Source: Entophlyctis helioformis
Lineage: Eukaryota > Chytridiomycota > Chytridiomycetes > Chytridiales > Chytriomycetaceae
Length of the DNA stretch: 64,000 bases
Reading direction: 5' to 3'
NCBI GenBank assembly: GCA_025526915.1
Contig: JAHLKH010000075.1
Span: 54,470 to 118,469, forward strand
In this document: one piece after another, positions 54,163-64,000 of the stretch
Layout: each line of letters opens with the position of its first letter
Position numbering within the stretch: the first letter of the stretch is position 1
The notes under the pieces: generated by a model
Told to the model about the DNA's origin: nothing
Databases searched by the model: none
Seen by the model: only the letters and a program-made list of their open reading frames with translations
Made by a program: the position numbers and the translations under genes

Positions 54163-57100
54163 TCAAAGTGTTGTTGTTGGCAGACATGGCAGCATGATCT
54201 GATCCCATGAGGCCACATGCGACTTGAAGGGAAGCAGATCGGGTGACGGAGGCTGCTGGACGACAGGCTGATCAGGCGGTGTCACGAGCAGCATGATGTG
54301 ATGTTGTGCACGCCACTGGATGTCATGATGAGTTGCCTTGATGTCTGCCAGGTACTCTGGCGTGGCTGGATTGCTGTCAGGTGGCGTGTGCGTCAAGTAG
54401 AGCGGTCGTTGTCCATAGAGCAGATGCCACAGTGCGACCATCCCGATGTTGGTGGCTCCAAGCACGTCTCGGTGGTAGACAGTCGTGCATGGTATGCACT
54501 CGTAGCGTCGCAGGTTGGTGCGGTTCTCGTATGGGATCCGCTGCTTGCACTGCGGGCACATCTGGCTGGTCAGGTTCTCATTGCAGCGGTAGATCTGTGT
54601 GTGTGAGTGCATGATCGTGTGGTCAGTTGGTGCACAGATGGATGGATGGACAGCGTGGCATCAGACGCACATAGGCATATCCAGACGACCGCAGATGCCT
54701 GATGAGAAACTTCTCAAACACAGCGTGCCGGCCACCTTGGCCTGTAAAGTCAATGCCAAATGCCCACACAACGGGAATGTCCTTCTCTGGGTTGCTGACA
54801 GGGAGGCCTTGAGATGCAGCTGATGCGCGCTTGCCAGTGGTCGATCCTGCCAGCTTCATGATGCCCTCAAGGGCGTTTCCGCGATCAGACGTGCGGCTGC
54901 TGCGCATGGTGAACCGCTTGGCTTGACCTTCTGTGGAATGCCATGTCATGCCATGCCATCCAGTGCAATCAGCAGGCGATCAAGCAGCATGGCGACCGTG
55001 TCAATGGGCATCCAGAATCAGAGAAACGTACCCGTGCATTCAGGAATGGCGAGCAGTACGCATGGCAGCGCAGATCCCAAAAGGCTCTCTCGCCAGGCTT
55101 GACGTTTGGATTGGCATGCTTTGCTGTCTTGAATGCAATGGCTGCCTGGACGTCGGTCGCCTTGGCATATCGATTGTTGAGCCTGACACAAGAGGCAGGC
55201 ACTGTGAGTTGATCTGGTCAAGAGTGCGCGTGGCAGAGTCATTGCATGCATACCACCGCTGAAGGCTGTGCTCGGCTCGTGCCATGCCAGAGGAGAGCAC
55301 GTAGTTGGACTCGAGGGTATAGGTGAAGGTTGCCAGATCCACCAGCATGCTGGACGCGCCATACATGTACCGCTCGCCCCAATCAATGCCAACAATCCGC
55401 ACAAACCGGTAGCCCTTGTTGGTGAACAACTTGTTGGCTTTGACAATGTTGAGCAATCGCTGCGAGGCGTAGAAGCTGAGCTTGCCCTGTCATGCCATGA
55501 CATGAGTGAGGAATGTGCAATGCATGTGCACCAATGCGCGAGGTTGGCATGCAAGTGACTTACAGGATTGGGCGTGTATGGCTTGGTGGCTGTGGATGGC
55601 ATGTCAGTTGCTGCTGGTGCAAGTGTGCGTCATAATGGCACAGCAACTCACATGTGCCATCCAAGTGATCATGCCCATCATGCCCATCATGCCCATCGTC
55701 ATCGTCATCGTCATCATCAGGCATGCCATCAGCAAGCCGGGCTGCTCGCCTAAAGATGCCATGTTGGAGCATGCAGATCAAGGCGGCAGTCAGAACCAAT
55801 GTGTGCACCAAAGCATTCAAGCACGCCACATACTGCGTGGCGACTCTGGACGGTCTGTGCGATAGTCCAGCGCCAGCTGAAAGATGCTGTATCCGTCCGT
55901 CCGGAAGCTGCCCACCGCGGTCGGTTTGCTTGGAATTGCAGGAGGAAGACCATCGATCACGGCGTCTATAAACTCCTGGCACTCCTTGCCAACCAGACCC
56001 TCGTGCTCAGCCAGTTGCATCGCATCAGCAATGACTGCGTCATTTGCTTGGACCTGCTCAAACACCTCCTTGTCGGCCTCGTCTGGCGTCTGATAGCGGC
56101 CTTTCTTGGGCCGGAGGCCGGGAAGGAGTATGTTGAGGATACAGAGCTCCTTGCCATTGCTGAACGCCTTCTTGATCGTCGTGTTGGATGACGCGAGGCC
56201 CAAGCTGGCTTTTTGGTAGTCTTGGATAAAAGTGGAGTGTCAGCATCATATCATGTAGACATGGCATAAACAAGTGCGACCTACTGAGTACAGCAAGGAG
56301 CTGCAGTCGCAAGTATGCCAAAGCAGCACTCTGCTCGCCACGGATGCGATCACCCCTACTCCCCATCACCGCCCAAAAGAGCGTCGTCTCGGTGATGAGG
56401 ATGAAGGGATCGCGGCTGGCTGCTTGCGGGCACAGCTTGTTTGTCGTGCCAGCAAGCTTGGACAGCTCGTAAAAGATCACGATCTCTGACCGAGACACAT
56501 CAGGCACCAGCGTCTTGAGCTCGTGCAGCTCTTGCGGGATGTATCAATACCGCTGTCCTCAGTGGCCGAGGAAGAGCTGGATGCCGCGTCCTTGGTGGTG
56601 GCTGCCTTCCTGCCCCGTCGCTTCTTGGGCCTGCCGCCCTTGTTGGCTGACGAAGAGGTGGACCGGCCCCGCTTGAGACTTGAGGTGGGAGGAGCAGTGT
56701 CCAAAGTGGCCAGCGGTGTGGCGTCCTCGATCGCTGGTGGTGTAGCGTCCTTGGCAGCCTTGGCAGCAGCAGCCTTGGCGGCCTTGGCAGCCTTGGCGGT
56801 CTTGAAAAGTGCCGCAATCCACACTCTCACGTCCTCAATGGATGCACTGGGCATCATCTTGAGGGCCGCAGTGACGGCCAGCTCAGACTGGCTAGAGATG
56901 TAGTGCCGCGCGAGCATGCCACACACATCCCTGGCCAGATTGCTGTAAATGTCACTCCTTGCATCCGCGCAAAGGCTGCTATCAAGCCTGTAGGGCAAGA
57001 CAGCCTCCATAGTGCCCGCGTGCACAGCGTCTGCCGTCTGCGCACTTGTGTGCATCAAGGCCGACAGCTCTGCATCTGCCTGCACCACGGCTGACAGGAT

Positions 57101-57313
57101 CGCGTCGGCCTGGATTGTCACCGTCTGCTGCGTCGCGTCCATCATGTCGACATCCATCATGGCTGCTCGCATCGTGTCCATCTGTGCCATGTCCATCATG
57201 GCTGCTTGCCGCGCGTCTTTCTGGAACGTGTCGCTGTGTGCCGTGGCCGCCTGCTGCATTGCATCAATCAGTGACATGTCCATCAGCATTGTGCACGTCT
57301 GCATCATGTCCAT
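54163..57313 (-). CDS. Fanzor, eukaryotic TnpB-like RNA-guided nuclease
   Basis: Seven exons (57313-56285, 56220-55834, 55589-55564, 55486-55254, 55182-55032, 54930-54671, 54594-54163) give about 839 residues if one base is restored near 56538 and one near 55032. RuvC-I is FVRIVGIDWGERYMYGA. Next is VVWAFGIDFTGQGGRHAVFE (the Fanzor VxxxG block), then CNENLTSQMCPQCKQR with the zinc-ribbon CPQC...CIPC, and RuvC-III VYHRDVLGATNIGM. The Glu of NENLTSQ sits where Fanzors carry their relocated catalytic Glu. The N-terminal 280 residues are unusual: Met/Asp/Ala-rich, then an AKAAKAAKAA histone-H1-like run and GRPKKRRGRK, a likely nuclear signal. Known Fanzors cut DNA with an RNA guide. Whether this copy is intact depends on the frame breaks. 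Confidence 0.8.
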
Positions 57314-57323
57314 CCGTACCGTG

Positions 57324-60300
57324 TCATCCTTCAGCTTGGCTGTGTTGGTTTGCAGCACCCTCCGCGTCCAGGTGCGATGGATCCATTTGCATGACTGTTA
57401 CGATCCAGGAGTGGATGGCATGCTTTGTTGCTTGTGGCTGCACCATCATGCTGTCCGCCAGGACATAGCCAAGATGGCGCAGCAGCATGTCCACAGCACC
57501 GCCTCCACCTGATATACTGCTGGTGAGGGCCGTAAGCAGCTCATTTGCTGATGGAACTGCTGCTGCTGCTGCTGGTGGTGGCGGCTGGACGGCTGAAGAT
57601 GAAGCGCCGGTGCTGCTGGCTGCTGTCGGCTGATTGTGCACATCATGCTCGTCCTGGATGCATGGGTCGTCAGGCTGCACAGGCAGCTCGTGCTCATCGT
57701 GCTCGTCGTGCTCGTCGTGCTCGTCTGCTCGTCCTGCTCGTCCTGCTCGTCCTGATCGTCGTGCTCGTCCTGCTCGTCCTGCTCGTCGTGCTCGTCGTGC
57801 TCGTCCTGCTCGTCCTGATCATTGTGGTCCTTGTGCTCGTCGAGGTCGCCATGCATGTTGGGTTGCTTGGCAATCTTGGCAGTATCAAAGGCGCAGATCT
57901 TGAGAGCCGTGTCACTCTCAAGAGTCACCAAGCTGCCATAGCGAGGGATCTTTGTGTCGCTGCTGTGCGGGCCGGTGCCGTACATGCGCCAAACAATGAT
58001 GCCCTGCTTGTGAACGCATCCACCTGACAAGAGCGTCGCACTCTCGTCCTCGTCAAAGTCCTTGGGGTTGACATAGTAATACTGCGTCAGCTTGCCTTGG
58101 CTTGCCTCCAGGACACAGTACTCCAGAGGCAGTGGCGCGTCTGCATTCAGCTTGACCAGATCCGCGACCATGGCGCCGATCAAGGCAAGGGCAGCACGCC
58201 ACAAGCCGGCCGTGAAATAGTTGACTGTGAGGGTGGTGTCGTGGCTGATTGAACTGGGTGTCTGCTCGGCGAGTGGTGTCTTGGTTTGGGGCCCAAAAAA
58301 CTTGGTGTTTGCGAGATCGCATGACTGCATCTCCTGCATACCACACAAGTCAGCATACACAAAGCCAAGCAAACAGAGCAGCATGGCGATCAAACCCCAT
58401 ACCGCCATTTCGACAATCTGCTCAGGGCGGCTGTGTGCATTGCCTTTAGGTCTTGGCTGTCCTTTGGGATGGGTGGCCGCGGCAAGTGTCATGACTGGCA
58501 TCGCAATCATGCGGCCGAGCTTTGCAAGCTTCTGACGAGTTGCCACTCGACTGCCAGCAACCCATCTGTGGCATGACACACGTGTCAGCAAGCACATTCA
58601 AGGCACATGACATGCCATATGTCGCGTACGCCTGCTTCTTGCCAACAGTTCCAGCCTTGCGAGCACACAGCCCTGACTTCTTCTTGTTCTCTCTGATGAT
58701 CTCCTGTAGTGTGGCCTTCTCTTTTTTCTTGGCACGCTCCTTTGTGTGCGCAGCCCGCTTGGCTGCCGTGAATTGGAATGGCGCCTGTGACGGTTGGATG
58801 CAGCATCAGGCGGCCATTCCAAGTGCACCAAACACAGCCACGATTGCCAATGGTGCGCCAAACTCACCGTCGTCTCAGTGTCGGCAAGATCGCCAATGGG
58901 AAAGGTCTTGGAGCATGCCAGTGCTGCGAAAATGTTGTTGGACAACTGTGGTGGCTTGGGCGGCGGTGGAGGAGGGCCAACCTGTGGAGTGGGATGGTGA
59001 GCAATCGCGCCAAATCATTCCATGCACATGCAGTCAGTGGAAGTCGAGACGCACTGCACTTTGCTCAATGATGGACTGCAGCAGAGCGACGACCTTTTGG
59101 CGCTGATTGATGAGTGTCGGCGGTTTGGCGTTTTCTGGATGTGGACCTATGGGGTGCTCCAGGAAATACAGCCAGGCTGACGCCTTGTCGTGGATAGCAG
59201 CGACAATGGATCGCGGTGCAACTCGCGTGGTCATCCTGCCGTGGTACTCGACTTTCTGCGTCTCTGTGTCCAGTACTATGCATTCAACACAAATGGATCT
59301 GTGAGTGGATGCTGTTGAATCATTTCAATGCAATCAACACCTACTGGGAGTGGATGTATGCCGGTGGGATGCGCATGGCGGATTGGCAATCTTGTCGAGC
59401 TGCGTCTGCATTCTCATTGCTGCGTTCTGTCCAGAAGCAATGGATCAAGTCAGCCGCATTCAAAATCAGTAAATGCGCATGGTGCAAGAGCAACAGCATG
59501 CATTCAAGCCATGCAAACATACCAATGCGCGATAGATTGGCTCATCTGCTGGGAGGAGCTTAAAAATGCCATCTGCTCCAAGAAACTGCTCGCTGGCAAT
59601 CTGCAGCAGCTGGGCACTTGCTGCTTTGCAGATGGCCGCGAGGATGTCGCGACGCGTAACAGCATCGTAGCTGCTCGCAAGGCGGTTGACTGTGCACTTG
59701 ATGATGGTGTCGAGTGCCACATGGCAACCCTTCACCTCAATGAAGGCAGCATCCAACCGCCTGCTGCCAACAGTGCTGCTGACAAGCTGCTCGACCCTGC
59801 CACGTGTCAGGTGGACAAGCTGGACGCCGTTCTCAGCCTGCTGCTGCTGCTGCGCAGTATGGCTCAAGCAGCATCCATCCATCAAGCACCTGCACAATAA
59901 CAAGATCGCAGCATCAGAAACAGAAACTCAGTGTCAGTTTTGCCAGAAACGCCACAGATTCCATGCATTCATACTTCATTCCAACAGATGGAGTCGTGTT
60001 GACATCCATGTGGTTGGTGTGGTCGGCTTGAGGCTCAGATCTGTGCAAGGCATTCAATCGCGTCAATGCCATCATGTCCATGACATCCTTCAAGAATAAA
60101 CATACCTCGCGACGATCGGCGCTGTGATTGCACCAGCAGAGGCCCCAACATCATTCCGGTTGACAAAGACTTCAAATGCGTTCTTGAATGCCTGGACAAG
60201 GCTCTCATCACCATTCTTGACCAGCTCCTCGATGTACGCGTCCCTGACGCCGTCCATGAACGCCTTGGCCTTGTTAGGAGTCTCGAGGATTGCGCAGAGG

Positions 60301-61160
60301 TCAGCCGCCTTGATGTTGAGCTCTTCGACCTTGGCATCAAACCGCGCATTGACAAACTTGACCGCGGCGGCGATTCCTGGCAGGGAATGCAAGCAGAATC
60401 GCGCATGTAGACAAAGAATGGCATGTGAGTGATGGCAGATACTACAAAACAGGCGCGGCAACTCACCATGGTCATTGCGGCCAAAAAAGTCTGTATGAGA
60501 AAGCACAGCCACAGCCAGGCATGCACCGCGAAAATCCCGCACACCCAATGCAGACGCGGTTGAGGCGATACCGCCATGGTTGTATGAGCGAATCTGCCCA
60601 ACCCGCCCATGCTGCAGGTGTGTCAAAACAACACCGCAGTGCCCAGCACAAAGTGCCACCAGATCAGAGTCATTGGCAATGACTATGATCGGCTTGGCAC
60701 TGTCACAGAATACAGACTGTGAGCCATCAGTCACGGCCGAATGATCCAAGGCAATGTTACCTTGGCTCGCGAACATGGCGGGCGATGCAACAGTCTGCTT
60801 CATAATCACACCAGCAGACTGTGCATCCCTTCTTTTTGCCAGCCAGCTCACTGAGGGCCGCAGCAATGTCCTCCTTGTCGCTCTGCGTCAACGTGTAGAA
60901 CCTGTTGAGGGCATACATCTCGTCCCTGATGGCAAGCAGCAGAAGATAGTCAGCATGGCAGCCACACAGTACAGAGTAGCAAACTTACTTTGAAAGTGAT
61001 CCCGTCTGCTTGCATTCTTGGCGGCGGAACGCATACCGCAGGACCTTGACCGCCGCATGCAGCATCTTGTGGGCGCGGCTGTGGTGCACGATCTTGATTC
61101 CCGCGTCTCCGCGGAGGGGGGGTAATTCGGCGTGGGCCCATCCGACAAATGTCGGCTGAC
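57324..61160 (-). CDS. XPG/FEN1-like structure-specific nuclease of the element
   Basis: Ten well-phased exons (60925-60761, 60699-60467, 60376-60106, 59889-59523, 59426-59341, 59298-59055, 58981-58868, 58784-58630, 58565-58403, 58333-57324) plus a first exon ending at 60989 give about 940-990 residues. The XPG-I core reads CTVCWCDYEADCCIARHVRE, then IIVIANDSDLVALCAGHCGV and SHTDFFGRNDHGGIAAAVKF. These resemble the EAD, DSDL and G-D-Y/G-I-G-x-x-x-A blocks of flap endonucleases. The exact start is unclear; a run of seven C bases at about 61115 blurs the first frame. After the nuclease come a basic helix (ERAKKKEKATLQEI), a Asp/Glu/Gln/His repeat (frame break near 57725) and a helical end. It may be fused to Fanzor downstream. 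Confidence 0.6.
57675..57850. repeat. 9-bp tandem repeat coding DEH/DEQ
   Basis: About 15-18 imperfect copies of GACGAGCA(G/C), read on the minus strand, encode DEHDEQDEQDEH-type acidic sequence inside the XPG-like gene. The unit and lack of spacers exclude a CRISPR array. One copy lacks a base near 57725. Confidence 0.85.
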
Positions 61161-61223
61161 ACTTTATAAGACCAATTTGAGAATGAACAAAATTACAAAC
61201 TTTGCTTGACTTGAGAAAACTTC
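61161..61223. promoter_or_regulatory. Bidirectional promoter of the mobile element
   Basis: Only 63 bp separate the XPG-like reading frame from the transposase ATG. An A/T-rich box (CTTTATAAG, about 61161-61169, nearly palindromic) could serve as TATA element on either strand. The sequence around it is A/T-rich compared with the coding flanks. Confidence 0.4.
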
Positions 61224-64000
61224 ATGGCACGTCCAACACAACAGCCAGTGCACCCCGCACCTCCAGCCGCCACCGACCAGCCACCGTCGGGTCAAGCAGA
61301 CTCAACGAACGCTTGCACCGGAGCGAAGACTCTGAACTACGGCTTGGGCTTCCACCGCGAAGACGGTTCATTCGAAAGCATGACACTGGTGGACGGCAAG
61401 GGAGGAAAGGAAGACCTGCTGCCGCTCGTCAAGATCACAGATGGCCCGCATAAAGGCGTCATCTGCGTCCAGCCGTCTCGCCTCCCCTTGGTTCTGAAGA
61501 GCTTCGTGCCAAGTCGACTTAACAACAACGTCCCTGCTTTTGCCATCAAGGCGAACCTTGGCGGCCGTGAAGTATGGGTGGTGCCTCTTGACAGCATCAA
61601 CAAGCTTCGTGGCAGACTCTGGCGCCTCCAAGATCGCAGCAATCCCGGCATCGTGATGCATGGCGACGTGTCTCGGATCACTTCGGCGTTCAAGGACAGC
61701 GTCTACCAACTCCTTGATCACTATGCAAAGTACCGCGATCATCACGAAGTAAGTCTGATCACCCACGACACACAATAAGCAGTGCAATCGCTCACAATCT
61801 TCTGAACCTTGCACAATAGGTCGCCGAGACGAGTGTCTTTGCAGCTGCCAACGCGCATGATGGAGATGACTTGGATTCGGAGCGCCGAGTCATTGCATTC
61901 CGATGTCCACAACCAGCGACCACGCCCACCAAACCTGCCAGCATACCAGCAAATGCGCAAAACCGCCGCTTGGACAGACCTAGCCTAATCCGAAAGGCTC
62001 AAGAGCTGCAGGACGAAGTCAAGACGTTATCCTTAGCCAACAAGGAGCAGAAGTTAAAACTGCGCAAAGCGAAAGAGGACATCGTCAAGCTCACCAATCA
62101 ACTCAACTCCCTCAAGAAACACAAGGATGTGCTTCGCATTGTCGAGGTCTGGGATGGCCGCTCGGAGTACGATCGCAACCTTATCATGGCGCTGGTTGAG
62201 AATCTCTGTTCCAAGGAGCGTCGCGTCAGTCCCATCGCGTTGCAGTTCATCAAAATGTTGCTCCGTGCACATCGAGGACGTGGGCGTCAACCCAAAGGCG
62301 TTTACACGGAAGAGATCGAGCGATTCCATACGTACTTGAATTTGCTTCCTGGCGGCCGTCGGATCCTGGCTTTTCTTGGCGCCAACTTCGTCATGCCCAG
62401 CCCGAAAACCATCAAGAACTGGACCGCCGGGATGGAGGGCCAATCGGTCGAGCCCACAGTAGCAACGCTGCAAGCTATTGCGGCTCAGATCCAGGACACG
62501 CAAAAACGGCAGGGGCTCGAGTCGGTCCAAGTACCGTATACCTTGGCGCTTGATGAGGTGCACGTCAACACGTGGCGATGGGTAGAGTCGCAAATCGTGG
62601 GAGACCGTGTGCAGGTGTTGTACGCTGCAAACAACAACTACGACGTGTTGACGGGCGAAGGCACTGTCCAACAGACTGAAAGGGTAAGTGCATTCTTAGA
62701 CTGTGCATGTTGGCTGTGGAAAATGCACCAGTCACTGACTTTCAATCCCAGCTACTCACAGAGAAGCTGAAGGTCAGAGATTCCATCATCACGGCGCTCA
62801 TGCGTCCTACAGAAGAGCCAGGTGCAAATGGTAATGTCAATGACAAGCCTAGATATCAACCAGCAATGTTAATGGCATGCCAATACTCACACAAATCTGC
62901 CACAGCTGGCCACATGACCAGTGGTTTGCGGACGCTGCTTGAGCCCCTGCAAGGAAAAATGGATCAGCTTGCCGCCACCATCAAGTCGCACAAGGAGAAA
63001 CGCGACAAACTGTGGGAGGATGTCCACAAGGGAAGGCCCAACAAAGCGAAAGGCAAGCGCGTTCCGACCGCCACAGCTGGGTCCGTGAGCACGGAGGATT
63101 CCGAGACAGCGGCATCCACCGTCACTATGGAAGATGCAGTAAGGGCGGCAAGTCCCACGGACACGGCGCCGTACGTCCGCTTAAAGATGCAGCAGTTTGC
63201 GTCTCTGGAAAGCCGCATCGCTGTCCTTGAAGATCTTGCCAATCTTGCCAACAGTTTGGTGGTGTCCATCAAGGATCTGGTGCACACTGCTGGACAAGGA
63301 GATGCAGCGTCAGCGACAGCAAAAGCAGCAGCAGTAGGTTTGGTGCGGCAGCTGTTTGATGTGCTGCGCCATGTCGTGACTGCCTGCATGGAGCCGGCTA
63401 CCTCGATCCAGGCGTTTGTTCTTTCTGACCAGTGCGGCCAAAAGCAGTGGTTCCTTGGAGCCGTCCCCATCACGGCAGCAAATGCCAAAGCTACGCGGCA
63501 CGTGTCCAATGGCATCGTGGATGTCCTGAAAGGGGCAGGCATTCATGTGTCAGTCGTAGCGTGCGACGGCGGTTCGTTATCGGCTTTGGAGGACCTTCGT
63601 GGCGATGAGATCTTCACCTCGCTCCGCGCTGTTATCCGCTCTGTCGACATGTCCAAATTCTTGAGCCCTGATGCTGGCAAGAGAGGGGCAGCGCAGTACT
63701 TTGCTGATAAGGCTTGTGGCCAGATTGCCGAGGTGGTGCAGATTGCTGCAGACAAAGTCCGCGCGGAAAATGTCAATGGCGGTCTTGCCGGCATTCCTCA
63801 CCTATATCGCGATCTGGAAATTGCTCTCAAGGTTGTGGTTGACAAGGTAAGAAAGTGGCCAAGACGATCAACAATGGAAAGCATTCTGCAAATGAGGCAT
63901 GGGCTTACACATCCGATGCCTTCAAGTGCAAAGAATGGCTGGCCAACAAGAGTGGCGTCAATCTGGAACAGTCGAGCATGTTGGGAGCAGCCATCAGTCT
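61224..64000 (+). CDS. P-element/THAP9-like DDE transposase (partial, runs off the right edge)
   Basis: Exons 61224-61748, 61820-62683, 62752-62830 and 62906 onward are in phase for more than 800 residues. The first about 175 residues are an unknown domain, with no THAP zinc finger seen. A coiled coil follows (AQELQDEVKTLSLANKEQKL), then SPIALQFIKMLLRAHRG and ILAFLGANFVMPSPKTIKNW, which resemble the helix-turn-helix and LPS-TLxxW block before the RNase H domain of P transposases. YTLALDEVHVNTWRW supplies a first catalytic Asp candidate. After an insert, FVLSDQCGQKQWFLGAVPIT and AGIHVSVVACDGGSLSALED supply the second. At 63847 an apparent GTAAGA donor is better read as a lost A, because VVDKVKKVAKTINNGKHSAN continues to the edge. 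Confidence 0.6.

Larger units (their letters stand above)
54114..64000. mobile_element. Composite DNA transposon carrying Fanzor, XPG-like nuclease and a transposase (right end outside window)
   Basis: From about 54114 to the right edge every recognisable gene is of mobile-element type. Two minus-strand nuclease genes (Fanzor, XPG/FEN1-like) abut each other. A plus-strand transposase diverges from the second one, 63 bp from it. Base composition is somewhat less GC-rich than the host genes and exons are short. Terminal inverted repeats cannot be checked because the right end is missing. It could also be two nested or adjacent elements rather than one. Confidence 0.65.

Noticed and set aside
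57675..57850. Regular short repeats resembling a CRISPR array
   Set aside because: The 9-bp unit is contiguous without spacers and encodes a plain acidic repeat in a eukaryotic gene.
61160..61260. Terminal inverted repeat of the element at the divergent promoter
   Set aside because: I looked for the left-end hairpin ATCGGGAGGTTCCCCGAT here and did not find it.
63847..63900. Intron donor GTAAGA in the transposase
   Set aside because: The bases after it continue the same protein in a frame one base off. A lost A explains this better than an intron, and no good acceptor follows within 100 nt.

Overview
The window looks like nuclear DNA from a compact, GC-rich eukaryotic genome. It has about 28 protein genes on both strands, a median gap of a few hundred bases, short spliceosomal introns (mostly 60-120 nt) and many poly-Gln, Pro and Ser tracts. 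The gene set (NSE4, RPC19, mitochondrial HSP78, CK2 beta, YIF1, FAT1-type acyl-CoA synthetase, Csf1-like lipid-transfer protein) fits a fungus. A dynein-arm assembly factor (Kintoun/DNAAF2) and a CEP350-like centriolar protein imply a flagellated cell, so an early-diverging zoosporic fungus (chytrid or blastocladiomycete type) is my best inference. The species cannot be named from the sequence.

Layout. 1-8 kb: end of a bridge-like lipid-transfer protein gene, NSE4, a mitochondrial DUF4272-type protein, RPC19 and Kintoun. 8-17 kb: a very large CEP350-like gene, head-to-head with a small orphan gene. 18-22.4 kb: an ABCC transporter, then a tRNA-Glu. 23-25.3 kb: a secreted PAP2 phosphatase joined to a bacterial autotransporter-type beta-helix, a strong candidate for acquisition from bacteria. 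25.6-32.4 kb: CK2 beta, a seven-helix membrane protein, a GPI-anchor-like protein and a fatty-acid transport protein. 32.7-47 kb: a TBC Rab-GAP with a poly-His tail, a single-pass membrane protein, an NRAMP metal transporter, two low-complexity orphans and a homeobox gene. 47-54 kb: HSP78, two tandem MAPEG genes and YIF1.

54.1-64 kb is a mobile-element region running off the right edge. On the minus strand it carries a Fanzor (eukaryotic TnpB-like RNA-guided nuclease) and, directly upstream and possibly fused to it, an XPG/FEN1-like nuclease. Diverging on the plus strand is a multi-exon transposase of P-element/THAP9-like layout. Immediately after the Fanzor stop codon lie consecutive small hairpins, where a Fanzor guide RNA would be expected. 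This nuclease-nuclease-transposase set is the most unusual part of the window.

Two window-wide patterns matter for readers. First, at least four introns appear to use a GC-AG splice pair with the donor GCAAGT. Second, about ten coding frames are each off by exactly one missing base, usually at a homopolymer. This looks more like residual assembly error than real gene decay.
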